Position numbers and translations under genes: made by a program. The notes beneath the pieces were generated by a model. The model worked only from the letters and a program-made list of their open reading frames with translations. It was not told the DNA's origin and did no database searches. This document shows, piece after piece, positions 54,475 through 63,930 of a DNA stretch of 64,000 bases (within the stretch, counting starts at the first letter, position 1; each line of letters starts with the position of its first letter). The stretch spans positions 62,001 to 126,000 of the forward strand of contig UWOR01000004.1 in the NCBI GenBank assembly GCA_900604495.1. Direction: 5' to 3'. The stretch is from Desulfovibrio sp. Marseille-P6017 (GTDB lineage: Bacteria; Bacillota_A; Clostridia; Peptostreptococcales; Peptostreptococcaceae).

Positions 54475-55467
54475 ATGATTAATAAAAATTTCAATATAAA
54501 AAATTTAAAGATTAAGTCAAAAATTATAATTTTTTCATGTTTATTATTTTGCTTATATTCTTTGCCAAATAGTTTTATTTATGCACAAAATGCCGATAAA
54601 TTAGATACAGAGTATTTAGTTCCAATGGGCAACGTGTTACAAATTGATGCAGAATTAAAAACTATTATAGTAAGAAATGAAGTTGAAAATTGTCCATTAC
54701 AAATTGGTGATGCAATCTTAAAATTACAAGATAAACCTATAAGTAATTATGGTGAATTTTCATCTATACTTTATTCTCTACCAAAAGATAGTGATGTTTC
54801 CATTTTAGTAAATAGAGGAGGAAACACTCTAAGTATTAAATGTAATAAAGAAATTTTAGAAAAAATTAACTTCAACAATTTAATTTCCGGATTTGCTACT
54901 TTAACCTATATTGATTGTAATAATAAAGAATTTGCAGCTGTTGGTCATCCTATAAATGTAGGTAACTCAAAAAGGATAGCTATAAAAGATGGCTCAATAT
55001 CTACTACAACTGATATTACAATTCAAAAGTCTTGTAAAGGTAGCGTTGGTTGTATAAATGCAAGACGTGACTTTACCGTTGGACATTTTACAAAAAATGA
55101 TAACTACGGAATAAAAGGGAGTATAGATAATTTAGATACTTCAAAATTAAAAAAATATAAAGTAGCCTCTCTAGATGAAGTTAAGTTAGGAAAAGCTCAA
55201 ATAATTTTACAAAATCAATTTAATGTTTGTCAAAAATATAATATAGAAATAATTGGAATCGAAAACCAAAGAACTCCTAGCCCTAAAACATTTAAAATAC
55301 GTATTGTTGATAAAGATTTACTAGGATTAACAGGAGGTATTGTTCAAGGAATGAGTGGTACTCCTATAGTACAAGGAAATAAAATAATCGGTGCTGTATC
55401 TCACGCAGTTGAAAATGATCCATCTATAGGTTATGGTGTTTTTATTGGATGGATTATGAATAATTAA
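54475..55467 (+). CDS. spoIVB: SpoIVB-family serine peptidase (S55)
   Basis: A 330-residue protein with an N-terminal signal/anchor (IIIFSCLLFCLYSLPNSFIYA), a PDZ domain (about 60-125; CPLQIGDAILKLQDKPI), and an S55 domain: FATLTYIDCNNKEFAAVGHPI (catalytic His) and LTGGIVQGMSGTPIVQGNKI (catalytic Ser), with VDKDLLG before it. SpoIVB signals across the outer forespore membrane to activate sigma-K processing in Bacillus; in clostridia the pathway differs. It is shorter than Bacillus SpoIVB (about 425 aa), and some clostridia carry two paralogues, so which one this is remains open. AAGAAGGTG precedes ATG. Confidence 0.85.
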   Translation: MINKNFNIKNLKIKSKIIIFSCLLFCLYSLPNSFIYAQNADKLDTEYLVPMGNVLQIDAELKTIIVRNEVENCPLQIGDAILKLQDKPISNYGEFSSILYSLPKDSDVSILVNRGGNTLSIKCNKEILEKINFNNLISGFATLTYIDCNNKEFAAVGHPINVGNSKRIAIKDGSISTTTDITIQKSCKGSVGCINARRDFTVGHFTKNDNYGIKGSIDNLDTSKLKKYKVASLDEVKLGKAQIILQNQFNVCQKYNIEIIGIENQRTPSPKTFKIRIVDKDLLGLTGGIVQGMSGTPIVQGNKIIGAVSHAVENDPSIGYGVFIGWIMNN

Positions 55468-55493
55468 ATACGCATTATATATATCTTCTATTT

Positions 55494-55538
55494 ATAAGGG
55501 ATGTAAAAATTAAAATTTAAACATCCCTTATATTTTTT
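55494..55538. terminator. Terminator between spoIVB and yunB
   Basis: ATAAGGGATGT / ACATCCCTTAT stem with a 16-nt loop, T-run on plus. Confidence 0.75.
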
Positions 55539-56217
55539 AATTATTTTTATTGTTTGTTGTATTATTTAAATTTGGTATCACGCTTTGCACTCCTGTTTCA
55601 GGTATATTTACATAACTTTGTGGAACATCCCCTACTATTATAGTTTCACATACAGGTATTTGTACATTAACTTCTTGAGTTGAAGTTGTCAGTGGAATTA
55701 CAACTTTTACCTTCGTATTTGCTTCTATATAAATAGTATGTCTAGTTTGATTTATTCCAGATGATTCAAATTTGGTTTTAAAATCTACAGATACTGTTCC
55801 TATTGGCTCAATTGATACTTTTATTTGTGGACCATATTTTGCTAGTATAGGGCTTCCTAAAGCTGTTCCAATAGGAATATATGAACTTGTAGATTTAATC
55901 TTTTTTAATTCATCTTGTATTTCTAGTGCTATATCTGATGCCAACGAATTCATTAATACAGTATTAGCTTGTAGCATGGTTATTTTCCCTTCAGAATCCA
56001 TTTGAACGTTTACTAAATCAGTATAATTTATTTGTCCTTTTACAACTTCTGATACTGATTTATTTATAGACTTATTTGCAATCTCAAGTGCTTTTGTTTC
56101 AGCAAGTACTGTAATTGTTGGTCGTAATGTTCTATCTATGTATAAAAAACTTCCTATAAAAAAAGAAAGTATAAATAGTAATAAAAATATTATTCCTGTC
56201 TTTTTATATTTATTCAA
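55537..56217 (-). CDS. yunB: Sporulation protein YunB
   Basis: A 226-residue protein with one N-terminal membrane helix (GIIFLLLFILSFFIGSFLYI), then LRPTITVLAETKALEIANKS, IPIGTALGSPILAKYGPQIK, and VSVDFKTKFESSGINQTRH, matching YunB, a mother-cell sporulation protein of unknown biochemical role. Single gene, convergent with spoIVB. Confidence 0.92.
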   Translation of the reverse strand: MNKYKKTGIIFLLLFILSFFIGSFLYIDRTLRPTITVLAETKALEIANKSINKSVSEVVKGQINYTDLVNVQMDSEGKITMLQANTVLMNSLASDIALEIQDELKKIKSTSSYIPIGTALGSPILAKYGPQIKVSIEPIGTVSVDFKTKFESSGINQTRHTIYIEANTKVKVVIPLTTSTQEVNVQIPVCETIIVGDVPQSYVNIPETGVQSVIPNLNNTTNNKNN

Positions 56218-56458
56218 TTAATCACCCCCATAATAGTTTATGCCTTATTAATATTTGACCTTAACATAAAAATTATAATATTAGTAAAAAATAATAATAT
56301 AATTTATATGTAGGTAGAAAGTTAAGTAATTTAACTTATATACTGTAAGTAGACATATAAAAAGTAATATAAGTTACACTATATTCATTTTTATGTATAT
56401 TTTACAAAAACATCGCTATATATGTTATAATATTGCATTAAGTAAGGAGGTTTAACTT

Positions 56459-59155
56459 ATGAGCAATGGCAATAATGAAGATCAAAATAAAATAAGAAGA
56501 AAAAAGGTTAGTTCCTCTAATAACCCTACTAAGACTACTACTAACTCTACTCAAAATGATAGTAGTAGCAGATCAAAGTCTAGAAAATCAAATAATAAAA
56601 AAGATAAATTTAGATTTTTTAGGTTAACAGGTGTATTTATTTTAGCCTTGTTAGTAGTTGGTGCAGCGGCAGGAACTGGATTAGTATTCTCTTCTCTGAG
56701 AAATGTAGAGCCAGTTACAAAAGCTCTTTTAGATGAGAAAACTTATCAAACAACAAAAATTTATTATGCTGATGGATCACTTTTATCAAATGCTCCAAGC
56801 ACAAATAAAAAAGAACCAGTATCACTAGATGATATGTCTGATCACTTAAAAAATGCTATAGTTGCTATAGAAGATGAACGTTTCTATGAGCATAGCGGTG
56901 TAGACATAAAGGGGCTTTTCAGATCTGCTGTTAAAACTTTATTAGGAAAAACACAAGGTGGTAGTACAATACCAATGCAGGTTTCAAAAATGCTACTAAC
57001 ATCTTCAGAACAAACTTTACCTCGTAAGGTAAAAGATATTTATTATGCATATGAAATGAGTAAAACTTTATCTAAAGACGAAATATTAGAAGCTTATTTA
57101 AATAACTTCTTCGTTGGAAGAGGGCTTATTGGAGCACAAGCAGGTGCTCATGGTTACTTTAGTAAAGATGCCAGTGAATTAAGTTTAGCAGAATCAGCTT
57201 TACTTGCAGGTTCTACTAAAAATCCATCTGCGTACTCTGCTTATATTCCAGACAAGCTAAATGGAAGTGAAACTAAAGAAGATTTAGAAAATAGATTATT
57301 ATTCTATACAAATACTACAGATGATAATTGGGATGATCCAACTGATGTTGACTTTAACATTATAGATAAGCTTTATTATGACTGGAAACTTATTGATACA
57401 GATACACATACTCAGTTAAAGAAAGGTACGTTAATAGTTAGAAAAGCTGTTAATAATTCTAAGGCTAAACAAAGACAAGAAGTTGTTTTAGCTAAAATGT
57501 TAGAGTTAGGATACATAACACAAGAAGAACATGATAAGGCTGTAGCAGAAGAAATAAAAATTTGTTTACCTAAAACAGAGGATACTGTAGTTACATCAGT
57601 ACAAGACCTTATAGAGTCTGAGGTTATTAGCGCTTTAATGAATCAAGGACATACTTGGGATGAAGCTGATAACTTATTCCGTAATGGTGGTTTAAACATA
57701 TACACTACTATAGATTCTAGTATGCAAGATATATTAGAAGGCGAATATGAAAATACTAATAACTTCCCTGGAACAAAATATATAAATGGTATACCTCAAC
57801 CTCAATCTGCAATGGTTATATTAGACTATAAAACTGGACAAATTAAAGCTTTAGTTGGTGGTAGAAACATAAAAGGAAGAAAAACTCTTAATAGAGCTAC
57901 AACCGCTCAGCAACCTGGTTCTACTATAAAACCACTATCAGTTTATACTCCAGCTATAGATACTTTAGAAATTACCCAAGCAGACTCACTAAGTGATGCT
58001 AGAGGTGGATATAAATTTAGCCAAAATAACAAATGGAATCCAGCTACTACAACTGCAGGAAGCGGATATATGACACTTCGTAAAGCTCTTGCTTATTCTT
58101 CAAATACAATCGCTATTAAAACAGCTGAAATGCTAGGCGATAGTTACGAAGAATGTGTAGATATAATGCTTGATTATTTAAAGAACTTTGGAATTACAAC
58201 TTTAAAAGATAGTAAAACTGGTGATATAAATGAAGGAGATAGACGTTTCCCTGCCTTAACATTAGGTGGTATGACATACGGTGTATCTCCACTAGAGATG
58301 GCTTCTGCATATGGTACACTTGCTAATAGCGGTGTATATATAGAGCCAACTATATTTACAACTATAACAACTTACGATGGACAATTATTAGTAAAAGCTA
58401 CTCCAGATGAACACAAAGTTGTATCTGAGGATGTGGCTTACGTTATAACTGATATGCTAAAATCTGTTATAACTGAAGGTATCGGTGGTTCAGCTGCTAT
58501 CGGTGGAGGTATCGAGGTTGCTGGTAAAACAGGTACTACTAACGGTAAGTTAGATGCTTGGTTTGTCGGATATACTCCATATTACGTTGCATCAACTTAT
58601 ATAGGTGATGATGCTGGTACAAAAGACCCTAATACTGGTGAAACAATAGCACGTAGAGGTGTTGATGGAAGTAGTGGTACAGCTGCTAGATTATGGTCTG
58701 CAGTTATGAAGAAAGTTCATTCTGGGCTTACAAAAGCAAGCTTTACAGTACCTTCTAACATCTATTTCTCAAATATAAACTTAATAGATGGAGGAACATC
58801 TTCAGGTGGTGCAAGAGCTGCATTTATAAATGGAACTTCTCCTAGAAGAGTAAGCTCTTACCAAACTCAGACAAATACACAAGATGAAGATGTAGAAGAA
58901 GAACCAGATAATACTGATGACACAGCTTCTGATCCTCCAGATAATGAAGGTGGAACAACTACACCTCCATCTGATACTAATACAGATACTGGTGCAAACA
59001 ACGGTACTGGTACTGGTAATGGTACTACTGATAATGGAACAAATAATGGTGCTGGTAATGGTACTACTGGCGGTACTGACGCTGGTACAAACAACGGCAC
59101 TGGTAATGGTGCTACTGATAACGGTGGAACAGAACCTATACCTCCAGCTCAATAG
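56459..59155 (+). CDS. Class A penicillin-binding protein (PBP1-like)
   Basis: An 898-residue bifunctional peptidoglycan synthase. Cytoplasmic basic Ser/Asn/Lys-rich N-terminus, one membrane helix (GVFILALLVVGAAAGTGLVF), glycosyltransferase domain with AIEDERFYEHSGVDIKG, GGSTIPMQVSKMLL and EAYLNNFFVGRG, then transpeptidase with STIKP (catalytic Ser), SSNTIAIK (SxN) and AGKTGTTN (KTGT). The final 75 residues are a low-complexity Gly/Thr/Asn tail. An extended -10 TGTTATAAT lies about 30 nt upstream, then AAGGAGG. It probably is the main class A PBP of the organism. Confidence 0.95.
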   Translation: MSNGNNEDQNKIRRKKVSSSNNPTKTTTNSTQNDSSSRSKSRKSNNKKDKFRFFRLTGVFILALLVVGAAAGTGLVFSSLRNVEPVTKALLDEKTYQTTKIYYADGSLLSNAPSTNKKEPVSLDDMSDHLKNAIVAIEDERFYEHSGVDIKGLFRSAVKTLLGKTQGGSTIPMQVSKMLLTSSEQTLPRKVKDIYYAYEMSKTLSKDEILEAYLNNFFVGRGLIGAQAGAHGYFSKDASELSLAESALLAGSTKNPSAYSAYIPDKLNGSETKEDLENRLLFYTNTTDDNWDDPTDVDFNIIDKLYYDWKLIDTDTHTQLKKGTLIVRKAVNNSKAKQRQEVVLAKMLELGYITQEEHDKAVAEEIKICLPKTEDTVVTSVQDLIESEVISALMNQGHTWDEADNLFRNGGLNIYTTIDSSMQDILEGEYENTNNFPGTKYINGIPQPQSAMVILDYKTGQIKALVGGRNIKGRKTLNRATTAQQPGSTIKPLSVYTPAIDTLEITQADSLSDARGGYKFSQNNKWNPATTTAGSGYMTLRKALAYSSNTIAIKTAEMLGDSYEECVDIMLDYLKNFGITTLKDSKTGDINEGDRRFPALTLGGMTYGVSPLEMASAYGTLANSGVYIEPTIFTTITTYDGQLLVKATPDEHKVVSEDVAYVITDMLKSVITEGIGGSAAIGGGIEVAGKTGTTNGKLDAWFVGYTPYYVASTYIGDDAGTKDPNTGETIARRGVDGSSGTAARLWSAVMKKVHSGLTKASFTVPSNIYFSNINLIDGGTSSGGARAAFINGTSPRRVSSYQTQTNTQDEDVEEEPDNTDDTASDPPDNEGGTTTPPSDTNTDTGANNGTGTGNGTTDNGTNNGAGNGTTGGTDAGTNNGTGNGATDNGGTEPIPPAQ

Positions 59156-59183
59156 AAAACTTATAAATATTAGATATAATGAT

Positions 59184-59218
59184 AAAAGCGATAAACTAAA
59201 TTTAGTTTATCGCTTTTT
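59184..59218. terminator. Bidirectional terminator after the PBP gene
   Basis: AAAAGCGATAAACTAAA and TTTAGTTTATCGCTTTTT form a near-perfect palindrome with T-runs on each strand. It separates the PBP gene from the end of spoVAE. Confidence 0.9.
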
Positions 59219-59242
59219 GATTATTTAAATATAATTTAAATT

Positions 59243-59605
59243 TTATGGCTTAGCCTTTGGATTAAAAATTACAGCCATACTATAACCAAAGAAGATAGCA
59301 GCAGCTATACCACCTGCAGTAGCTATTGTTCCACCTGTAAAGACTCCTAAAAGTCCATTTTCTCCTATGCCTTTTATAACACCTTTTGCCAATGAATAAC
59401 CAAATCCTATTAAAGGAACTGTAGCTCCAGCACCTCCAAAATCAACTATAGGTTCATATATACCTAAGAATGTTAATATAACTCCACTAGTTACATAAGT
59501 TACCATTACATAAGGTGTCTGCATTTTAAAATAGTCCATCATTATCTGAGCTATTAAACAAATTGTTCCTCCAACAAGGAATACCTTAATATAATCCATT
59601 ATCAA
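59243..59605 (-). CDS. spoVAE: Stage V sporulation protein AE
   Basis: A 120-residue membrane protein with four helices (KVFLVGGTICLIAQIMMDYF, VMVTYVTSGVILTFLGIY, GGAGATVPLIGFGYSLAKGV, GIAAAIFFGYSMAVIF), typical of SpoVAE. It is part of the SpoVA channel complex that moves Ca-dipicolinate into the spore core. AGGAGG lies 8 nt before TTG 59605; ATG 59599 is also possible. Confidence 0.92.
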   Translation of the reverse strand: MIMDYIKVFLVGGTICLIAQIMMDYFKMQTPYVMVTYVTSGVILTFLGIYEPIVDFGGAGATVPLIGFGYSLAKGVIKGIGENGLLGVFTGGTIATAGGIAAAIFFGYSMAVIFNPKAKP

Positions 59606-59617
59606 GAAAATCACCTC

Positions 59618-60631
59618 CTATTCATTAACTATTACAACTGCATTTGCTATACAAGGTATAGTTTGCTTTTGCAATGTACTATTTGGTGATAACATAGCTC
59701 CAGTTGATACTAGCATTACTTTATTGAATTCTTTCTTTTTTAACTTATCATAGATATATCCAGAAAATACTGCTGCTGAACATCCACATCCACTTCCTCC
59801 ACAGTGAACATCTTGTTCTTTTAAATTAAATATTTCTAATCCACAATCTGTATATACTTTTGATATATCTAGGTTTTTATCTTTTAGTAAGTCTAAAGTT
59901 ATAGTCTTACCTACTGTTCCTAAATCACCTGTTGCAATTAAATCAAAACTATTTGGATCATCATTTGTATCATTAAAATATGCTAATATTGTATCTACAG
60001 CTGCTGGAGCCATAGCTGCGCCCATATTATTTCCATCTTTTATTCCCTTATCTATAATTTTACCTATTGTTACATATTTAATCTTAGGAGCATCGCCATG
60101 ATCAGATAATAGTACACATCCAGCTCCAGTAACTGTCCATTGAGCAGTCATAGGTTTTTGAGTTCCTAACTCTAATGGATATCTAAATTGTCTTTCAGCT
60201 GTACAGTAATGACTACAAGTTCCTGCTAATATATTTTGAGCAAAACCTCCATCTATTAACATAGCTCCAAGACACATACTTTGAGCCATAGTAGAACATG
60301 CTCCATAAACTCCAATAAAAGGTACGTCTAAATCTCTTGCTGCAAAAGAAAATGGCCATATCTGATTAATTAAATCTCCACCTATAAGATAATTTATTTC
60401 CTTCATACCTTTATCTGATTTTTTTACAGCTAATTCTATAGTGTCTTTCATCATCTTGCATTCTGCTAATTCCCAAGTTTTTTCACCATCTAAATCATCA
60501 TCTAAAATTTTATCAAAATAATCTCTAAGTGGACCTTTAGCTTCTTTAGGTCCAACTATTGATGCGGTACTAATTATAGCTGGTTTATGTTGCAATTCTA
60601 CTGTTCTCTTTCCAATTCTTTTATTCTTCAT
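59618..60631 (-). CDS. spoVAD: Stage V sporulation protein AD
   Basis: A 337-residue thiolase-fold protein (KNKRIGKRTVELQHKPAI, GPKEAKGPLRDYFDKILDDD, IGVYGACSTMAQSMCLGAML, GGSGCGCSAAVFSGYIYDKL). SpoVAD binds dipicolinic acid and is required for its uptake. AAGGAGTGA precedes ATG 60631. Middle gene of the spoVA operon. Confidence 0.97.
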   Translation of the reverse strand: MKNKRIGKRTVELQHKPAIISTASIVGPKEAKGPLRDYFDKILDDDLDGEKTWELAECKMMKDTIELAVKKSDKGMKEINYLIGGDLINQIWPFSFAARDLDVPFIGVYGACSTMAQSMCLGAMLIDGGFAQNILAGTCSHYCTAERQFRYPLELGTQKPMTAQWTVTGAGCVLLSDHGDAPKIKYVTIGKIIDKGIKDGNNMGAAMAPAAVDTILAYFNDTNDDPNSFDLIATGDLGTVGKTITLDLLKDKNLDISKVYTDCGLEIFNLKEQDVHCGGSGCGCSAAVFSGYIYDKLKKKEFNKVMLVSTGAMLSPNSTLQKQTIPCIANAVVIVNE

Positions 60632-60657
60632 TGTCTCACTCCTTACCACTGAATAAA

Positions 60658-61104
60658 TTAAATAAACATTTTAACTAAATAATAAACAAATCCAAATAAT
60701 ATAGAAGAACCTATTCCATAAACTAATACAGGGCCTGCAATTTTAAACATATTTGCTCCAACACCTAATACATATCCCTCTCTCTTAAATTCCATAGCTG
60801 GAGATACTATAGAGTTTGCAAATCCAGTTATAGGTATAATTGACCCGGCTCCTGCCCTCTTTCCAAGTAAATCATAAACACCTAGACCAGTAAGAAAAGA
60901 TCCTAGAAAGACTAATGTTATCGATGTTGCTGAAGATGCAGCTAGTTTGTCCAAATTTACAACATTACTAAAAAAATCATTAATTCCTTGTCCTACCATA
61001 CAAATTAATCCACCTATTATAAATGCAAGAATATAATTTTTTATATACGTAGGTTTAGGACTTATCTCATCGACATATTTATTATAGTCATCTTTTTTTC
61101 CCAT
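60658..61104 (-). CDS. spoVAC: Stage V sporulation protein AC
   Basis: A 148-residue membrane protein beginning DDYNKYVDEISPKPTYIKN, with five hydrophobic segments and a GRRAGAGSIIPITGFANS-like segment (GKRAGAGSIIPITGFAN). SpoVAC is a mechanosensitive-like component of the DPA channel. Second to last spacing of 14 nt from spoVAB. Confidence 0.96.
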   Translation of the reverse strand: MGKKDDYNKYVDEISPKPTYIKNYILAFIIGGLICMVGQGINDFFSNVVNLDKLAASSATSITLVFLGSFLTGLGVYDLLGKRAGAGSIIPITGFANSIVSPAMEFKREGYVLGVGANMFKIAGPVLVYGIGSSILFGFVYYLVKMFI

Positions 61105-61117
61105 AATTACTACCTCC

Positions 61118-61525
61118 TTATATTATTGCCCATCCTAAAAGAGATCCTATTACTTTGCCTATCATCAAGGATATTACTACATATTTTAAATAATTCTTTG
61201 GTAGTTTTAAGCGTCTTGATATAACGGGAATATAATATATTACCTCAGTTAATCCAGAACTTAAAAAACCTAAAAATACACCATAAGATAATCCTGAAAT
61301 TATAGTTATTACCCTACCTTGATGTATTCCTAAATTATGAAGTGATAGTATGCTACCTATGAATGTACCTATTACTAATAAATTTTCATATACGCTTATA
61401 AACTGTTTTGTATTTGTAACATGAGATATTCTAGGTACAATACCTATTAAAATAAGTATTGATATTACTCCAGCTCCAACGATTATTCCCGATGATATTC
61501 CATAAACCACTAAAAAAAATTTCAC
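61118..61525 (-). CDS. spoVAB: Stage V sporulation protein AB
   Basis: A 135-residue membrane protein with about four helices; GLSYGVFLGFLSSGLTEVIY and VISRRLKLPKNYLKYVVISL are characteristic of SpoVAB. It overlaps nothing but starts 2 nt before the spoVAA stop region, so translation is probably coupled. Confidence 0.9.
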   Translation of the reverse strand: MKFFLVVYGISSGIIVGAGVISILILIGIVPRISHVTNTKQFISVYENLLVIGTFIGSILSLHNLGIHQGRVITIISGLSYGVFLGFLSSGLTEVIYYIPVISRRLKLPKNYLKYVVISLMIGKVIGSLLGWAII

Positions 61526-61526
61526 A

Positions 61527-62117
61527 TTATTCTTCCTTACCTCTTAATTGATTTTCTATTTCCTTGTTCAAAGAAACCATCTTCAACTCCATAGGACTAG
61601 GCTCGTATTTTGAATAATTGGGAATAAATTTATTAAAAAACATAGCCACACCTATACCAATTCCTATTGAGTATGGAATTTGAAAGTATGGCAAATATTT
61701 TTTAGCATCTTTAGTTAATACTTCTACCATTTTATATTGAGATGAATACATATTTACATCTGCATGAAAATTCATAATTCCCATAATAGACCCCATAAAT
61801 ACTATTATTGATACTATTACTACTCTTATGTATTTAGTTCTATCTTTTTTAAATTTGTCAAAAAAGATAACTATATCATCACATTTCAAAAAGTTTATAC
61901 TTACCATTGGTAGATTTTCATTTATCCTTTCTATAATTTCACCTAAATGTATAACATCATATTTTAAGTCATTATCTTTATACTCTCTTATACATATCTC
62001 ATTTATTGTTGCATCTTTATTTTTAGGATAAACTTCATAAATATCTTTAATATATATATTCTTTGTATTTGAATGAAAAGGTTTTAACTTTTTAGGTATT
62101 AAGTAAATATAATCCAT
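61527..62117 (-). CDS. spoVAA: Stage V sporulation protein AA
   Basis: A 196-residue protein with a cytoplasmic N-terminal domain (DYIYLIPKKLKPFHSNTKNI) and two C-terminal membrane helices, as in SpoVAA. ATG 62117 has AAGGGAGG 7 nt upstream. The open frame continues to 62210 but crosses the sigF terminator, so I exclude it. First gene of the spoVA operon, downstream of sigF with a terminator in between. Confidence 0.92.
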   Translation of the reverse strand: MDYIYLIPKKLKPFHSNTKNIYIKDIYEVYPKNKDATINEICIREYKDNDLKYDVIHLGEIIERINENLPMVSINFLKCDDIVIFFDKFKKDRTKYIRVVIVSIIVFMGSIMGIMNFHADVNMYSSQYKMVEVLTKDAKKYLPYFQIPYSIGIGIGVAMFFNKFIPNYSKYEPSPMELKMVSLNKEIENQLRGKEE

Positions 62118-62152
62118 AGTTTGCACCCTCCCTTTATTTCTATTATTTGTTA

Positions 62153-62238
62153 TATAAAAAAAAATAAACCTTATTTTTATATAGCTAATTATTAGTATTG
62201 CACTAATCATAAATAACTATTAAAAGGTTTATTTTTGT
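62153..62238 (-). terminator. Terminator between sigF and spoVAA
   Basis: AAATAAACCTT (62162-62172) and AAGGTTTATTT (62224-62234) enclose a 51-nt loop with a smaller TTAGT/ACTAA hairpin. On minus the stem ends in a run of nine T. It separates spoIIA from spoVA transcription. Confidence 0.75.
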
Positions 62239-62256
62239 ATTTAATATTAATTTTTA

Positions 62257-63024
62257 TTAACTAATATAAGATTTTAATTTCGACAGTACTTTTTTCTCTA
62301 TTCTAGAAACTTGAACTTGAGATATATTTAATATATCTCCTATTTCACTTTGTGTTTTATCTTCAAAATATCTAAGAACAATAATTTGTCTCTCTCTTTT
62401 TTCTAGCTTATTAAGAACTTGCTTAAGAAGTAAATTATCAATTAACTTCTCTTCTTCATTCTCACCCTTTAAGCTTATTTTATCAATTAAACATATTGGA
62501 GATCCTTCTTCTTCATGAATTACTCCATGTAAATATTCAACTGAAAAGTTTGCTTCCATAGCCATTACTAAATCTTCTTTTTCAACATCTAGTTCCTTAG
62601 CTATTTCATCTACAGTAGGCTCTCTTCCTAATTTTTTAGTTAAAATTTCTTTTTGTGATTTTGCTTTTATAGCTGTTTGCTTTAATGATCTAGAAACTTT
62701 AACCATCCCGTCATCTCTTAGATATCTTTTTATCTCTCCTAATATCATTGGAACAGCATATGTAGAAAATTTCACATTAAATTTAGGATCAAATTTATAT
62801 ATAGATTTAATAAGGCCTATTGAGCCTAATTGGAATAAATCATCTCTATCATATCCTATATTAGAAAACTTAGATATTACACTTCTAACTAATCCTAAAT
62901 TATTTTTTATTAAAATTTCTTTGGCTTCTTCATCATTTTCATTTTGAACCTTTTTTATTAAATCTAACGTCTCTTCATGGCTGAGTAATTTCTTTTTTTC
63001 TTCTTTATTTGCAGTTATCCCCAT
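62257..63024 (-). CDS. sigF: RNA polymerase sporulation sigma factor SigF
   Basis: A 255-residue sigma-70 family protein with region 2 (NNLGLVRSVISKFSNIGYDR, DDLFQLGSIGLIKSIYKFDP), region 3 and region 4 HTH (KTQSEIGDILNISQVQVSRI), the last nearly diagnostic for sigF/sigG. Gene order spoIIAA-spoIIAB-sigF fixes it as SigF, the first forespore sigma factor, held inactive by SpoIIAB. Confidence 0.97.
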   Translation of the reverse strand: MGITANKEEKKKLLSHEETLDLIKKVQNENDEEAKEILIKNNLGLVRSVISKFSNIGYDRDDLFQLGSIGLIKSIYKFDPKFNVKFSTYAVPMILGEIKRYLRDDGMVKVSRSLKQTAIKAKSQKEILTKKLGREPTVDEIAKELDVEKEDLVMAMEANFSVEYLHGVIHEEEGSPICLIDKISLKGENEEEKLIDNLLLKQVLNKLEKRERQIIVLRYFEDKTQSEIGDILNISQVQVSRIEKKVLSKLKSYIS

Positions 63025-63050
63025 AATAAAACCTCTATTCTTTTTGGATT

Positions 63051-63479
63051 TTATTTAGGTAAGTTTATATTTTTTAGCATAATAACTTTTGTACCTTCAT
63101 TTTTTATAGAACTTACCTTTACATCATCCATAAAGCTTTCCATAACAGAAAATCCCATTCCTGATCTCTCAAGCTCTGGCTTTGACGTATATAACGGTTG
63201 CATAGCCAAATCTACATCTTCTATTCCATTCCCTTTATCTTCAACTATAATCTCTATCTTATTGCCTTCTAATTTACATTTTAAATATACAAACTTGGAC
63301 TCATCTTCATCATAACCATGTATGATAGCATTTGTTACAGCTTCTGATACAGCTGTCTTTATGTCCGCTATTTCGTCTAAAGTAGGATCTAACTTTGCTG
63401 CAAAAGATGCTGCTATAACTCTAGCTAAACTTTCATTTTCAGATTTAGCAGAAAACTTAACTTCCATAATATTACTCAT
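63051..63479 (-). CDS. spoIIAB: Anti-sigma F factor SpoIIAB
   Basis: A 142-residue GHKL kinase with the N-box KTAVSEAVTNAIIHGYD, G1 VEDKGNGIEDVDLAMQP and ERSGMGFSVMESFMDDVKV. It binds SigF or phosphorylates SpoIIAA. ATG 63479 has AAGGGGG 8 nt upstream; ATG 63485 is too close. Confidence 0.97.
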   Translation of the reverse strand: MSNIMEVKFSAKSENESLARVIAASFAAKLDPTLDEIADIKTAVSEAVTNAIIHGYDEDESKFVYLKCKLEGNKIEIIVEDKGNGIEDVDLAMQPLYTSKPELERSGMGFSVMESFMDDVKVSSIKNEGTKVIMLKNINLPK

Positions 63480-63492
63480 AAACATTTCCCCC

Positions 63493-63828
63493 TTACAAAG
63501 AACTTAATGCTTCTTCATATGTACTGCAAACTTTTATAATTTTGTTCATTCCTGATAAATCAAAAACCTTTTTTACTCTAGGACTTATGTTTATAACTGA
63601 TACAGTACCTTTTTCACTTGATATTTTTTTATATCTACCTATTATCACACCTATTCCTGAAGAATCCATGAAGTTAATATTTTCAAAATCAAAAACTATA
63701 TTTTTAACTGATCTTGTCATTAAAATATCATCAATTTCTTCTCTTATAGCACCTGCTATATGATGATCTAATTCTGTCATCTCAAATTTAACTAGCAAGT
63801 TTTTATTATTCAAAGAATATTTTACCAT
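63493..63828 (-). CDS. spoIIAA: Anti-sigma F factor antagonist SpoIIAA
   Basis: A 111-residue STAS-domain protein. The phosphorylation site lies in NFMDSSGIGVIIGRYK (Ser-Ser-Gly). Unphosphorylated SpoIIAA displaces SigF from SpoIIAB. GGGGGG precedes ATG. First gene of spoIIA; a sigma-H-type promoter is upstream. Confidence 0.97.
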   Translation of the reverse strand: MVKYSLNNKNLLVKFEMTELDHHIAGAIREEIDDILMTRSVKNIVFDFENINFMDSSGIGVIIGRYKKISSEKGTVSVINISPRVKKVFDLSGMNKIIKVCSTYEEALSSL

Positions 63829-63890
63829 TATTTGTCCCCCCTAATTAAAATTCATCTTAAAGTAAATAATCAAAACTCCAATGATAATCA

Positions 63891-63918
63891 ATTCTATTAG
63901 ATTAATTTTTTATCCTTC
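63891..63918 (-). promoter_or_regulatory. Predicted sigma-H promoter of the spoIIA operon
   Basis: On minus, GAAGGATAA (63910-63918), 14 nt, AGAAT (63891-63895). This fits the sigma-H consensus (RWAGGAWWT - about 14 nt - HGAAT), known to drive spoIIA in Bacillus and clostridia. Confidence 0.7.
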
Positions 63919-63930
63919 AATGAATTTTAA

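Noticed and set aside
58802..59228. Overlapping long frames on both strands across the PBP C-terminus (58802-59152 and 58867-59100 minus, 58917-59228 plus)
   Set aside because: They mirror the GGT/AAT-repeat tail of the PBP gene; low-complexity DNA keeps all frames open and none has a ribosome binding site.
62118..62210. 31-residue extension of SpoVAA
   Set aside because: Crosses the sigF terminator; the AAGGGAGG site sits before ATG 62117.
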